NCBI GenBank assembly: GCA_017829005.1
Contig: JAGAJF010000116.1
Coordinates: 1 to 44,289 of the forward strand
DNA length: 44,289 nucleotides
Direction: 5' to 3'
Origin: Oscillospiraceae bacterium
GTDB taxonomy: Bacteria > Bacillota > Clostridia > Oscillospirales > Ruminococcaceae
Shown: positions 7,803 through 17,167 of the stretch, in pieces
Numbering within the stretch: position 1 is the stretch's first letter
How the letters are laid out: every line of letters starts with the position of its first letter
Notes under the pieces: generated by a model
What the model was told of the DNA's origin: nothing
The model's input: the letters and a program-made list of their open reading frames with translations, nothing else
The model's database searches: none
Program-made: the position numbers and the translations under genes

Positions 7803-8759
7803 TCATCTCCCAATAAGTTCAAGGATTTCTCCCTTTTCGGGCATTACCTTTAATGCCCCTCTGCGTGTTGTGATAAGTGAAGCTGCCCCGTTTGCAAAGG
7901 TAAGAAGCTCTTTCAGGTCATTCTCCGTAAGACGGTTTATATCGTGTTCAAGGATAAAATTTAACGCACTTCCGCAGAAGGTATCTCCTGCGCCTGTGGT
8001 CTCAATGGTATCGACCTTGAACACTCCGCACTCTGCTTTGATATCCCCGTAATATGCACGGCTGCCGTTTTTGCCGAGTGTGGCAAATGCAAGCTTTATA
8101 TTGTACTTTTCCATAAGCTCCCGAACAGCCTTGTCGTAATCGGTAAGTCCCGTCATAAATTCTATCTCATTATCGGAAATTTTCAGAATATCACATTTTT
8201 CAAGACCGTATTCTATCTCACGCCTTGCGTCCTCAAGAGAGTTCCACAAGGGCGGACGGAGATTTGGGTCAAAAGAAATAAGCGCACCGTTTCCCTTTGC
8301 GATATCAATTGCAAATCTTGTTGCTTCACGAACGCCCTCGTGTGTTGAGGAAAGAGTTCCGAAGTGGAAAATTCTTGCGGACTTTACTATATCGGCATTG
8401 ATCTCGTCTTTTCCGAGCATCATATCTGCACCGGGGTCACGAATAAAGCTGAACTCCCTGTCACCGCCCGGAAATGTGTGAACAAAGGCAAGAGTAGTGG
8501 GGACTTTGTTGTCCGTCACAAGATTTGTAACGTCAATTCCTACTGTCTTTACGACCTCGGCAAGCTGTTTGCCGAAAATATCGTTTCCAACCTTGCCGAT
8601 AAATGCGGTTTTCTTCCCAAGCTTTTGCAGCATTGCAAGAACGTTGCAGGGCGCACCGCCCGGGTTTGCTTCGAATATGGGATTTCCCTGTGCGCTTATT
8701 CCGTTTTCGGTGAAATCAATAAGCAGCTCACCAAGTGCCACAACATCATACTTTTTCAT
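7803..8759 (-). CDS. scrK: Fructokinase (PfkB family)
   Basis: This 318-residue cytoplasmic kinase phosphorylates fructose to fructose 6-phosphate with ATP. The PfkB fold is shown by the N-terminal GGAPCNVLAMLQKLG substrate loop near residue 35 and the C-terminal TTGAGDTFCGSAL anion-hole signature, with the catalytic Asp, near residue 255. It is the last gene of the sucrose/fructan operon, starting 10 bp after the GH32 stop with GAGGTG as ribosome site. In this position it handles the fructose released by the hydrolase. Other PfkB sugar specificities cannot be ruled out from sequence, but the operon argues for fructose. Confidence 0.92.
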   Translation of the reverse strand: MKKYDVVALGELLIDFTENGISAQGNPIFEANPGGAPCNVLAMLQKLGKKTAFIGKVGNDIFGKQLAEVVKTVGIDVTNLVTDNKVPTTLAFVHTFPGGDREFSFIRDPGADMMLGKDEINADIVKSARIFHFGTLSSTHEGVREATRFAIDIAKGNGALISFDPNLRPPLWNSLEDARREIEYGLEKCDILKISDNEIEFMTGLTDYDKAVRELMEKYNIKLAFATLGKNGSRAYYGDIKAECGVFKVDTIETTGAGDTFCGSALNFILEHDINRLTENDLKELLTFANGAASLITTRRGALKVMPEKGEILELIGR

Positions 8760-8769
8760 TCAAAACACC

Positions 8770-10074
8770 TCATTCCGAAACGGCGTACAGCTCATAATTT
8801 TTTGCCGAAATTTCATCGGACAAGCCGTAAACCGTATTTGTCAGCACATACTCGCCGTTGTTGATGTACACTTCAATAAGGTTTTTGCAGGCGTAAATAT
8901 CAAGGTGATCTCCCTCTTTTATTTCGGGAGTTTCAAATACACATTTTATCTCGTTATGTCCCGAAAAAACGTTGGAACGGTCAGCGATAATGCGGTCATT
9001 ATTCCTTGAAAGCTTATATCCGCCGATGCTTATTTCTTCGCCGCTTTTCATATCAAGGCTCAGCTTGTAACCGCCTTCACCTGCTTCTGTGGGAGAAGAA
9101 ATTTTTCGTGTAAACAGCTTGACCGCATTGGGGTGTGGACGGAAATATATGTGGTTATTTCTAACCTCAACCACTCTTGGAATACAGTAAATTCCGCTGC
9201 GATTTTTCTCAAACGGCTCGGGCATTCTTGCCCACGCAATTACAACTCTGTTTCCGTCTTTATCAACATTGCTCTGAGGAGCATACAGATCTTCACCGCA
9301 GTCAATAAGCTGCCAACTGTCGGAAATATTCATCTCGCCCGTTTCCTCGTTGAAGTCGGCAAGAGCGCATATTGCCACAGAATCGTAAGGCTTTTCGTCC
9401 TTTAAAAATCCCATTGGTGAGAATACGATAACGCCCTTTCCGTCCGTTTCAAAATAGTCGGGACATTCCCACATCCAGCCCATGTTATCTTTCTCGGTGA
9501 AGTTCAGATATTCCCAGTTCACAAGGTCGGTGCTTTTGTAGAAAAGCAGACGTCCTTTTTTATCTGCGGTGCTGCCGATAACCATATACCAGGCGTCTTT
9601 TCCGCGCCATACCTTCGGGTCACGGGTGTGATTTTTGCAGCCGATATTTTTATCCTCAATAGGAGGAATAACAGTGAATTTATCGTTTATATTATCAAAA
9701 TCATAGCCGTTATCGGAGGTAATGGAAAGCTGTGCGGCAGTAAATTCATCGTTAAGACAGCAGTTGATATTTTCGGGATCTTCCTCGGTGTAATCAACAC
9801 CTGTGTAGAAGATATGCAGCTTGCCCTTATGCTCAACAGCACTGCCCGAAAAGCAGCCGCTGCGGTCGTTTTTCTTTGTGGGGAAAAGAGCAATATCCTT
9901 ATGCTCCCAGTGAACAAGGTCGGTGCTTACGGCGTGTCCCCAGTGCATTCTTCCCCACTGAGGAGCATAGGGAAAATGCTGATAGAAAAGGTGATACTCA
10001 CCATTGTAATAGATAAATCCGTTGGGGTCGTTTATCCAGCCCTTAGGCGCTTTCATACGAATAATATCAGACAT
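8770..10074 (-). CDS. scrB: GH32 sucrose/fructo-oligosaccharide hydrolase (beta-fructofuranosidase)
   Basis: The product has 434 residues and no signal peptide, so it is cytoplasmic. The GH32 triad is visible: WINDPNG with nucleophile D16, RDPKVW near residue 150, and WECPDYF with the acid/base Glu near residue 205. It cleaves terminal beta-fructosyl bonds of sucrose or short fructans. A reduced beta-sandwich domain fills the C-terminal ~120 residues; the protein is somewhat shorter than typical ScrB (about 480). Uptake is by an ABC system and no PTS gene is present, so the substrate is probably unphosphorylated sugar. The ATG overlaps the ATPase stop by 8 bp (ATGTCTGA), indicating coupled translation. 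Confidence 0.93.
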   Translation of the reverse strand: MSDIIRMKAPKGWINDPNGFIYYNGEYHLFYQHFPYAPQWGRMHWGHAVSTDLVHWEHKDIALFPTKKNDRSGCFSGSAVEHKGKLHIFYTGVDYTEEDPENINCCLNDEFTAAQLSITSDNGYDFDNINDKFTVIPPIEDKNIGCKNHTRDPKVWRGKDAWYMVIGSTADKKGRLLFYKSTDLVNWEYLNFTEKDNMGWMWECPDYFETDGKGVIVFSPMGFLKDEKPYDSVAICALADFNEETGEMNISDSWQLIDCGEDLYAPQSNVDKDGNRVVIAWARMPEPFEKNRSGIYCIPRVVEVRNNHIYFRPHPNAVKLFTRKISSPTEAGEGGYKLSLDMKSGEEISIGGYKLSRNNDRIIADRSNVFSGHNEIKCVFETPEIKEGDHLDIYACKNLIEVYINNGEYVLTNTVYGLSDEISAKNYELYAVSE

Positions 10075-11161
10075 ATCTTACCTCCGTATTCTTGTCAAAG
10101 AAATGTAATTTTGCAGGATTGAAAACAAAATCTATTTTGTCACCGATTCCACTGATCTCATACTTTGATACTCTTGCGATTGTCTGACTGCCGCCGAATG
10201 TAAAGTACAGATTGTTTTCGTTGCCCATTACCTCAGCGTTTTCAATTACAGCTGAATGCTTGTTTTCGGAAAACACGTCAAGATTCTGCTGGTCGAGCTT
10301 GATATCCTCGCCACGTATACCGAGTATCATCTCGCCCTGCTGTGCGGGAAGTTTGAAGATAACGGAATCGGGCAGCTTCATCGTATTGCCGTCTGCAAAG
10401 GTAATAATATTGCCTTTTAGGATAATATCATAGAAATTCATCTGAGGAGAACCGATAAAGCCTGCAACAAACTTATTTGCGGGGTGTTCGTACAGCTCCA
10501 TAGGCTTGCCCACCTGCTGAATAACGCCGTTTCTCATTATAACGATACGGTCAGCCATTGTCATAGCCTCAACCTGATCGTGAGTAACGTAAATGGTGGT
10601 GCTGCCAAGCTCTCTGTGCAGCTTGCTTATCTCGTTTCTCATACTAACTCTGAGCTTTGCGTCAAGGTTTGAAAGCGGCTCGTCCATAAGGAAAACCTTC
10701 TGATTTTTAACGATAGCTCTGCCCAGTGCCACTCTCTGACGCTGACCGCCCGAAAGATTTTTCGGCTTTCTGTTACGATATTCTTCAAGGCCGAGAATGT
10801 TTATCGCCCAGTCGGTCTTGCGCTTTATCTCGTCCGCAGGGACTTTCATATTTTTCAGACCGTAAGAGATATTCTTCTCAACTGTCATATGAGGATAAAG
10901 TGCGTAGTTCTGGAATACCATTGCGATTCCTCTGTCACGGGGAAGAACGTCGTTGACTTTCTTTCCGTCAATGTAAAGCTCGCCGCCCGTAATATCCTCA
11001 AAGCCTGCAATCATTCTCAGAGTGGTGGATTTTCCGCAGCCGGAAGGACCTACAAATGCGATAAACTCGCCCTCGTTTATTTCAAGATTAAAATCGGTAA
11101 CGGATTTTTTGTCGGCACCGGGGTACTGCTTTTCAATATTTTTAAATTCAATAAAGCTCAT
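10067..11161 (-). CDS. msmK: ABC transporter ATP-binding protein, MsmK/UgpC/MalK type
   Basis: This 364-residue ATPase energises carbohydrate import at the inner face of the membrane. Walker A GPSGCGKST is near residues 37-45, followed by signature LSGGQRQRVALGRA, Walker B VFLMDEPLSNLDAKLR and switch histidine YVTHDQVEAM. The C-terminal ~120 residues form the OB-type regulatory domain typical of MalK-like subunits. It sits between the permeases and the GH32 gene. Many Firmicutes share one MsmK among several sugar systems, so having it inside this operon suggests a dedicated subunit, although sharing with other importers is possible. Confidence 0.93.
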   Translation of the reverse strand: MSFIEFKNIEKQYPGADKKSVTDFNLEINEGEFIAFVGPSGCGKSTTLRMIAGFEDITGGELYIDGKKVNDVLPRDRGIAMVFQNYALYPHMTVEKNISYGLKNMKVPADEIKRKTDWAINILGLEEYRNRKPKNLSGGQRQRVALGRAIVKNQKVFLMDEPLSNLDAKLRVSMRNEISKLHRELGSTTIYVTHDQVEAMTMADRIVIMRNGVIQQVGKPMELYEHPANKFVAGFIGSPQMNFYDIILKGNIITFADGNTMKLPDSVIFKLPAQQGEMILGIRGEDIKLDQQNLDVFSENKHSAVIENAEVMGNENNLYFTFGGSQTIARVSKYEISGIGDKIDFVFNPAKLHFFDKNTEVRYV

Positions 11162-11164
11162 ATT

Positions 11165-12010
11165 TTAGCCCTCCTTGGAACCTGTTGATACAACGCCCTC
11201 CACGATCTGCTTTGAGAAAAGAGCGTAAATGATGATTACGGGGATAGTTATCATTGTGATTACTGCAAGGGTCTGTCCCATTGTGGTGTTGTCGTTTGAT
11301 GTAATGGAGTTAAGTCCTATCTGTGCCGTTAAAAGGTCGCTTGATGTGAATACCAGCGAAGGCCAGAGATAGTCGTTCCATACACCCAGGAATGTGAATA
11401 CGCTTACCGTTGCAACGACTGTTTTGGACATTGGCAGCACCATTGTAAAGAAGTATTTCACAGGGCTGCAATAGTCAAGCTGTGCAGCCTCCCACACATC
11501 GTCGGGAAGGCTTACGAAAACCTGACGGAACAGGAAAATATTAAAGGGATTTACTATCATGGGAAGTATGTAGCCGAAAATCGTATTGAGCAGTCCCATC
11601 TTTGCAACAAACAGGAAGTTTATTGTGATAATGGTTTCCGAGGGGACTATCATCAGCATCATAATGATAAGCGCCCAGCGTTCTCTGAACGGGAATTTTA
11701 TCTTTGCAAGAGCATATCCTGCAAGTCCGTTTACGATAACGCCTGCGACAATAAGTATCGCCGCATAGAACAGGGTGTTCAGCATATAGCGGATAAAGTC
11801 GGTGTCCTTTATAACGGTAACATAATTTTCAAAGAAGCTGCCGTTTAATGCAGGAGGAACAAAGGCTCTCAGAGAGTTCATATCAGCCGTAATTGCTGCG
11901 TCCGTTTTGAAGGAATTTGCAAGCATCCATATTACGGGGAAAAGGAAGAACAGGGACATTACAAACAATATTACTGTGAGAATTATTCTCGGGATACTAT
12001 TTTTTCGCAT
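11165..12010 (-). CDS. msmG: Sugar ABC transporter permease, MalG/MsmG type
   Basis: The protein has 281 residues and six predicted membrane helices, the first at about residues 9-29. The EAA loop that docks on the ATPase is EAAQLDYCSPVKYFFTMVLP near residue 180. It forms the channel with the upstream MalF-type subunit. Its ATG at 12010 lies inside the 3' end of that gene (14-bp overlap), with AAGGAGGCG as a strong ribosome site inside the overlapping gene. The ATPase gene begins 3 bp after its stop. Confidence 0.92.
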   Translation of the reverse strand: MRKNSIPRIILTVILFVMSLFFLFPVIWMLANSFKTDAAITADMNSLRAFVPPALNGSFFENYVTVIKDTDFIRYMLNTLFYAAILIVAGVIVNGLAGYALAKIKFPFRERWALIIMMLMIVPSETIITINFLFVAKMGLLNTIFGYILPMIVNPFNIFLFRQVFVSLPDDVWEAAQLDYCSPVKYFFTMVLPMSKTVVATVSVFTFLGVWNDYLWPSLVFTSSDLLTAQIGLNSITSNDNTTMGQTLAVITMITIPVIIIYALFSKQIVEGVVSTGSKEG

Positions 12011-12887
12011 TGCTCTTCGCCTCCTTATCCTTTGTGAGAACGGACTGGATAATTGTGAGAATGATAACGAATATCACAAAGATAACAGCCATTGCCGAAG
12101 CAAGTCCTATTTCCCAGTTTACCGTACCGGTTTCGTAAATATCATAAACAAGTGTGTATGTGGAATGTGAAGGGCCGCCGCCTGTCATTACCATAGGCTG
12201 AACTATCATACGGAATGCACCGATGGTTACGGTGATGAAAACGAAAACGCAAAGGGGTTTAAGCTCGGGTAAGGTGATGTCCTTGAACTGCTGCCAGGCG
12301 CTTGCGTGATCCATTTCCGCAGCTTCATAAAGTGCAGGATTTATTGCCTGCAAGCCGCCCAGGAAAATTATCATCTGATATCCAACGCCCTGCCAAACAC
12401 TCATTATTGCGATCGAAGGGAGTGCCTGTTCTGCGCTGTAAATAAAGGGCTGCGCTTCAATGCCTATCTGTGCAAGCATTGTGTTCAGTATTCCCTCGGG
12501 GCTGTATATCTGCATCCAGAGGTTTGAAACTACCGCAAGGGACATTACAACGGGAATGAAAAATGCTACCTTGAAATATTTCTTGCAGACGGTCGCCTTG
12601 TTTATCAGAAGCGCAAGTCCAAGTGCGCCTAATGTCTGTGCGGGAACTATTATCAGCACGAATTTCACCGTGTTCCAGAACGCTGTTGTGAAAAGCTCGT
12701 CCTTGAAGATGTCCGAATAATTTGAAAATCCCACAAAATGTGTAAGGTCGGGATTTAGTGCAAAGAAGTCGGTAAAGCTGAATATCACCGTTAAAAGCAT
12801 GGGCAGGAATAAAAACAGCGTCAGCAGAACAAGTGCAGGACCGAAAAACGCCATACCCATTATTGAATTTATCTTGTTACTCTTCAT
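11997..12887 (-). CDS. msmF: Sugar ABC transporter permease, MalF/MsmF type
   Basis: This 296-residue integral membrane protein has six predicted helices. The EAA loop reads EAAEMDHASAWQQFKDITLP near residue 190. It pairs with the MalG-type subunit to import the sugar delivered by the lipoprotein. The ATG at 12887 overlaps the binding-protein stop by 11 bp and has only a weak purine-rich ribosome site, which suggests translational coupling to the upstream gene. Confidence 0.92.
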   Translation of the reverse strand: MKSNKINSIMGMAFFGPALVLLTLFLFLPMLLTVIFSFTDFFALNPDLTHFVGFSNYSDIFKDELFTTAFWNTVKFVLIIVPAQTLGALGLALLINKATVCKKYFKVAFFIPVVMSLAVVSNLWMQIYSPEGILNTMLAQIGIEAQPFIYSAEQALPSIAIMSVWQGVGYQMIIFLGGLQAINPALYEAAEMDHASAWQQFKDITLPELKPLCVFVFITVTIGAFRMIVQPMVMTGGGPSHSTYTLVYDIYETGTVNWEIGLASAMAVIFVIFVIILTIIQSVLTKDKEAKSNAKK

Positions 12888-14208
12888 TTTCTCTTGCGTA
12901 ACGCTCCAGCTTAGCGTTTATCCTTTCTGTAGATTTATCCAGTTCGCTCCGGGCGTCCTTGCCGCTGAGCGCAATGCTCTCAAGTGCCTGCTGGAAGGAG
13001 GTGCTGACCTGCGGATAAACAGGTGTCTTGGGTCGGGGGTGTCCGTAATCTCTGAGCTGCTCATAAAGGTGACGGTAATTTTCGTCCTCGGTGAAAACGT
13101 CTATCTTGTCGTATGCTCCATAAGTCGAGGGCAGGCTCTTTGTAAGCTCATAAAGGAGAAGTCCGCTTTCCTCATTGCTCATCCATTTAACAAGCTCTGT
13201 GGCAGCTTCTATATTCTTCGCCTTTGAGGTTGCCGCATACGCCCATGAGCCTGTGGGAGTGTATCTTCCAACCTCCCAGTCATCGCTTACAACATAAGGC
13301 GCAACGCCAAGGTCAATATCGGGATAGCTCTGATAAATCGTATTAACCTCCCATGCACCGTCAAATTTGAATGCCGCTCTGCCGCTTTCAAAAAGCTTTT
13401 CGATAGGTGCGGCAGACATATATTTGTTTTCCACCATACTGCGGAAATACTGCATTGCATTTACAACTGCATCTGAATTAAAATAGCCGTCAACAGTAAG
13501 TCCGCTTTCGCTTACAAGATCTGTTCCGCCCGACCATACAAAGGGAGCGTAATAGTAAATGCTCGCCTCGCCGACAGGGAAGGTCATATCAAGAGGATAG
13601 CCGTTTTTCTCTGCCATGATCGGCTTCAGCTTTTCAAGTATTTCGGAAAATTCCGTCCAAGTCCAGGGGTCGTCCATAGTCGGCACTTCAATTCCTGCTT
13701 CGGCAAGAATTGCTTTGTTGTAATAAAGTCCCACGCTTGACTCCATTGCACCCAGCGCATAGAGCTTTCCGTTTACCGTTCCCTGCTCGATAATGGAATC
13801 AAGATAGCGGCTTTTTTCATCTTCGGAAAGCTCCGCAAGGGGCTGTATAATGCCGTTTGCGGCATATGCGGAAACGTTGGGACCGTCAACGGTGATAACA
13901 TCGGGAAGATCGCCAGACATAACGGAAGCGTTTATTTTATCGGAATAACCTCCGCCGCTGTCATTTCTCGGTATAAATTCTACATTTGCAAAATATTTTC
14001 CGTTGAAATTCTCATTAAATGTTTCAACCGATTTTTTATAAGCCTCGCCTTCGGGAGTATCCTCAATGGTATGCACCCACATACTTACAAGTATCTCGCC
14101 CTCGTCGAAGCCTGCCACATCTCCGGGCTGAATTTCGCTTTTGCCGCAGCCGCCAAGACACCCTGCAAGCAGCAATGCGGAAATCCCCGCCGATATTGCT
14201 TTCTTCAT
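12877..14208 (-). CDS. Sugar ABC transporter substrate-binding lipoprotein
   Basis: The protein has 443 residues from ATG 14208, chosen for the AGGAGCAGGAGT ribosome site and because the frame above it crosses the operator. The N-terminus MKKAISAGISALLLAGC is a lipoprotein signal peptide with lipobox LLAG|C (Cys17; an alternative GG|C is at 21). The rest is a family-1 extracellular solute-binding fold (for example GGYSDKINASVMSGDLPDVI and WTWTEFSEILEKLKP). It captures the sugar, presumably sucrose or fructo-oligosaccharide given the GH32 and fructokinase genes, and passes it to the two permeases. It is the first gene of the operon, controlled by the LacI-type regulator across the divergent region. 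Confidence 0.93.
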   Translation of the reverse strand: MKKAISAGISALLLAGCLGGCGKSEIQPGDVAGFDEGEILVSMWVHTIEDTPEGEAYKKSVETFNENFNGKYFANVEFIPRNDSGGGYSDKINASVMSGDLPDVITVDGPNVSAYAANGIIQPLAELSEDEKSRYLDSIIEQGTVNGKLYALGAMESSVGLYYNKAILAEAGIEVPTMDDPWTWTEFSEILEKLKPIMAEKNGYPLDMTFPVGEASIYYYAPFVWSGGTDLVSESGLTVDGYFNSDAVVNAMQYFRSMVENKYMSAAPIEKLFESGRAAFKFDGAWEVNTIYQSYPDIDLGVAPYVVSDDWEVGRYTPTGSWAYAATSKAKNIEAATELVKWMSNEESGLLLYELTKSLPSTYGAYDKIDVFTEDENYRHLYEQLRDYGHPRPKTPVYPQVSTSFQQALESIALSGKDARSELDKSTERINAKLERYARENEE

Positions 14209-14244
14209 ACTCCTGCTCCTTTCGTCATTTGTAATTCCGCTTTC

Positions 14245-14266
14245 GTAACCGGTAAAGTAACCGGTT
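14245..14266 (-). promoter_or_regulatory. LacI-type operator downstream of the sugar operon promoter
   Basis: This 22-bp site has two half-overlapping palindromic cores of the form TAACCGGTTA spaced by AAAG. The same 22 bp recurs in inverse orientation at 14374-14395. It begins about 14 bp past the -10 box of the minus-strand promoter, so a bound repressor would block early elongation. The central CG inside a palindrome is the hallmark of LacI/GalR operators. Confidence 0.85.
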
Positions 14267-14279
14267 ACTTTATGCTTAC

Positions 14280-14308
14280 AGTATAACCCGAATATCACCA
14301 TATGTCAA
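14280..14308 (-). promoter_or_regulatory. Promoter of the sucrose/fructan operon
   Basis: On the minus strand TTGACA (14308-14303) and TATACT (14285-14280) are spaced by 17 bp, a near-consensus housekeeping promoter. Transcription would start near 14273, just before the operator and 65 bp before the lipoprotein start. Confidence 0.85.
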
Positions 14309-14373
14309 TAGATTTTTTTCATCTTCATTAAAAATGTTCAAATATATTTTGGTATTTTGTACCCATTTCACAA

Positions 14374-14395
14374 AACCGGTTACTTTACCGGTTAC
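14374..14395 (+). promoter_or_regulatory. Second LacI-type operator, before the regulator gene
   Basis: This is an exact inverted copy of the 22-bp operator at 14245-14266. It lies directly upstream of the -35 box of the regulator promoter, a place suited to autoregulation. The centres are 129 bp apart, so looping between the two sites is possible. Confidence 0.85.
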
Positions 14396-14399
14396 ACTA

Positions 14400-14428
14400 T
14401 TGAAATTACGGGATTTTTGTGATATGAT
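14400..14428 (+). promoter_or_regulatory. Promoter of the LacI-type regulator
   Basis: TTGAAA (14400-14405) and TATGAT (14423-14428) are spaced by 17 bp, 22 bp before the start codon; the leader would be very short. Confidence 0.7.
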
Positions 14429-14450
14429 TGTTTTAATGGGAGGCTTTCGT

Positions 14451-15473
14451 ATGAAAAAGAATGTAACCTTTAATGATATAGCAAAATATACGGGATTTTC
14501 AAAGACCACAATATCAAGATATTTCAATGATCCCGAATCGCTGACCCTTGAAAATCAGCAGAAGATAGCCGATGCTCTTGTTGCCCTCGATTACAAGGAA
14601 AACAAGGTCGCCCGTATCCTTGCAAACGGAAAGACCGAGTTTATCGGCATAATCATACCCAATCTCTTTCTGCATTATTATTCGGAAATGTTGGATAAGA
14701 TACTTGCCACATATGATAAATACGGCTACAAATTTCTCGTTTTTGCAGGCAACGAAAACAAGGACACCGAACGGAAATATATAGCGGAGCTGCTTGCATA
14801 CAAAATTGAGGGAATGATAATCCTAAGCCACACCATCCCCTCAGAGGAGCTTGCGACCTATAATGTGCCGATAGTAACTGTTGAACGTGAGGACAAATAT
14901 GTTTGCAGCGTAAATACAGACAACTATATGGGCGGTGTGCAGGCGGCAGGTCTGCTTGTAAAAAGCGGCTGCGATGTGCTTATCCATATAAATTCGGACG
15001 TTTCAAAGGACGTTCCATCCTATGGCAGAATAACGGGCTTCTGCGATATATGCAAGGAACGAAATATCCCACACGAGCTTATTCTGACGGATATGGGAAA
15101 CAGCTACTCCGAGACCTCCGCTGTAATTGAAGGTCTGCTTGAAAATATTGAGAAAAAGTACAACGGAAAATGCAAGGGTATTTTTATGTCAAACGACACC
15201 CACGCAAATATTCTGCTTAATATTATTATAAGGAAATACGGCAGGCTGCCCGAAGATTACAAGATAGTCGGCTTTGACAATTCATCTATTTCAAGAGAAG
15301 CTGTTGTTCCCATAAGCACAGTGGGTCAGCAGATAGATGCAATGGCAAATGAAGCAATGGAGCTGCTTATGATGCAAATTAACGAGAGAAAAAAGCGGAA
15401 ACCGACTTCTCTCGAAACGCCTGTACATAAGGTTATTACGCCTGTTATTTTTCGGAGAAATACGACAGGTTAA
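14451..15473 (+). CDS. LacI/GalR-family repressor of the sucrose/fructan operon
   Basis: The protein has 340 residues from ATG 14451, with GGGAGG 7 bases upstream; the longer open frame covers only the promoter. The N-terminal helix-turn-helix reads TFNDIAKYTGFSKTTISRYF (residues ~6-25). A periplasmic-binding-protein-like sensor domain follows (IIIPNLFLHYYSEMLDKIL, later KIVGFDNSSISREA). It lies divergently next to the sugar operon and is flanked by two matching CCGG-centred operators, so it most likely represses the operon until the sugar is present. The inducer is inferred. Confidence 0.92.
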   Translation: MKKNVTFNDIAKYTGFSKTTISRYFNDPESLTLENQQKIADALVALDYKENKVARILANGKTEFIGIIIPNLFLHYYSEMLDKILATYDKYGYKFLVFAGNENKDTERKYIAELLAYKIEGMIILSHTIPSEELATYNVPIVTVEREDKYVCSVNTDNYMGGVQAAGLLVKSGCDVLIHINSDVSKDVPSYGRITGFCDICKERNIPHELILTDMGNSYSETSAVIEGLLENIEKKYNGKCKGIFMSNDTHANILLNIIIRKYGRLPEDYKIVGFDNSSISREAVVPISTVGQQIDAMANEAMELLMMQINERKKRKPTSLETPVHKVITPVIFRRNTTG

Positions 15474-15514
15474 TGTGAGAATTTTTACAACACTTTTAAT
15501 TAGGAGGTATTGTT

Positions 15515-15988
15515 ATGAGTAAAAAATTAGTTGCATATTTTTCGGCAAGCGGTGTGACAAAATCAGCAGCCGAACGGCTTGCAAAGGCAGTCGGTGCCGA
15601 CCTGTTTGAGATAAAGCCTGCACAGTCGTATTCAAAGGCAGACCTTGACTGGACTAACAAAAAAAGCCGCAGCAGCGTTGAGATGAGTTCTCCCGATTCA
15701 CGTCCCGAAATTGTTGAAAAGCTTGATAATATGGCAGATTATGACGTTGTGTTCGTGGGATTTCCTATCTGGTGGTACGTTGCCCCCACGATCATTAACA
15801 CATTCCTTGAAAGCTATGATTTCTCGGGTAAAACAGTTATCCCCTTTGCGACCTCGGGCGGCAGCGGCATGGGAAAAACCGAAGAAGTTCTTCACAAGAT
15901 ATGTCCTGCCAAGTGGAAAAACGGCAGGGTATTAAACCGTGCGTCAGATAACGACCTGAGCAAATGGGTCGATGAACTTGATATATGA
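15515..15988 (+). CDS. Flavodoxin-family protein
   Basis: This 157-residue FMN-binding redox protein has the flavodoxin phosphate loop near the N-terminus ([16 protein letters not shown]), the aromatic-rich isoalloxazine loop [10 protein letters not shown] near residue 88, and the GGSGMGKT loop near residue 118. This is the flavodoxin_4 type, often annotated as an NAD(P)H-dependent reductase component. GGAGG precedes the ATG. It forms a pair with the alcohol dehydrogenase gene that starts 15 bp later, suggesting a small reductive module; the substrate is unknown. Confidence 0.9.
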   Translation: MSKKLVAYFSASGVTKSAAERLAKAVGADLFEIKPAQSYSKADLDWTNKKSRSSVEMSSPDSRPEIVEKLDNMADYDVVFVGFPIWWYVAPTIINTFLESYDFSGKTVIPFATSGGSGMGKTEEVLHKICPAKWKNGRVLNRASDNDLSKWVDELDI

Positions 15989-16003
15989 GGAAAGGTGATA
16001 TTT

Positions 16004-17167
16004 ATGTTAGGAAATTTCGTTTACTCAAACCCCACAAAGCTTTATTTCGGCAAGGATTCGCTTGATGATCTCTCTTCTGCTCTGAACGGTTATACCAAGA
16101 TAATGCTTGTTTACGGCGGCGGTTCAATCAAGAAAAACGGTCTTTATGATAAGATAGTAAAGATACTTCATGACAGCGGCAAGGAGATAATCGAGGACGG
16201 CGGTGTTATGCCTAATCCCACCGTTGAGAAGCTTTATGAGGGCAGCAAGATCGCAAGAGATAATAACGTTGATTTTATCCTTGCGGTAGGCGGCGGCTCG
16301 GTATGTGATTATTCAAAGGCTGTTTCCATTTCTGCATACTGTGAGGGCGACCCCTGGGATAAATATTTCATCAAATTTGAAGAACCCGACTGCAAAATAA
16401 TTCCCGTAGGCTGCGTGCTGACAATGGTGGGCACAGGCTCAGAGATGAACGGCGGCTCGGTCATCACAAACCACGCTCAGAAGCTGAAAATCGGTCACGT
16501 TTTCGGTGAAAATGTGTTCCCGAAATTTGCGATTTTAAATCCCGAGGTGACATTTTCTCTTCCCGAATATCAGATGAAGGCGGGATTTTTCGATATAATG
16601 TCCCATATTCTTGAGCAATATTTCTCGGGTAATGACGACAATACATCCGATTACATAATGGAGGGACTGCTCCGTTCACTTATCCACAGCACAAAAATTG
16701 CAGTTAAAAATCCCACCGATTACGAAGCAAGAAGCAACATTATGTGGACAGCCACATGGGCGCTGAATACCCTTGTTGCAATGGGCAAATCCACCGACTG
16801 GGAGGTTCATATGCTTGGACAGGCGGTAGGCGCTCACACGGACGCAACTCACGGAATGACCCTCTCTGCGGTTTCTCTGCCCTATTATCGTTACATAATG
16901 CCCTACGGTCTTGACAAGTTTGTAAGATATGCGGAAAATGTATGGGACGTTGACCCCACAGGCAAGACAAAGGAGCAAATCGCTTCCGAGGGACTTGCGG
17001 AAATGGAAAAATATATGGGTGAGATAGGTCTTGTGATGAATATCTCCGACCTTGGCGTTACCGAGGATATGATAGAAGGCATTGCAGACAGCACGCTGAT
17101 TATGAAAGGCGGTTACAAGGTGCTTGACCGCGACGAGGTCATCAAAATTCTCAGGGAGAGTATGTAA
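16004..17167 (+). CDS. Iron-containing alcohol dehydrogenase (BdhA/YqhD type)
   Basis: This 387-residue cytoplasmic enzyme would reduce aldehydes or ketones to alcohols with NADPH. ATG 16004 is preferred over GTG 15995, which overlaps the ribosome site AGGAAAGGTG. Features are the N-terminal NPTKLYFG, the nucleotide loop AVGGGSVCDYSKA near residue 95, and histidines of the metal site in DIMSHILEQYF and in GAHTDATHGMTLSAV. The length matches the YqhD/BdhA group. It is co-transcribed with the flavodoxin. The group typically detoxifies short aldehydes or completes fermentation; the exact substrate cannot be told. Confidence 0.92.
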   Translation: MLGNFVYSNPTKLYFGKDSLDDLSSALNGYTKIMLVYGGGSIKKNGLYDKIVKILHDSGKEIIEDGGVMPNPTVEKLYEGSKIARDNNVDFILAVGGGSVCDYSKAVSISAYCEGDPWDKYFIKFEEPDCKIIPVGCVLTMVGTGSEMNGGSVITNHAQKLKIGHVFGENVFPKFAILNPEVTFSLPEYQMKAGFFDIMSHILEQYFSGNDDNTSDYIMEGLLRSLIHSTKIAVKNPTDYEARSNIMWTATWALNTLVAMGKSTDWEVHMLGQAVGAHTDATHGMTLSAVSLPYYRYIMPYGLDKFVRYAENVWDVDPTGKTKEQIASEGLAEMEKYMGEIGLVMNISDLGVTEDMIEGIADSTLIMKGGYKVLDRDEVIKILRESM

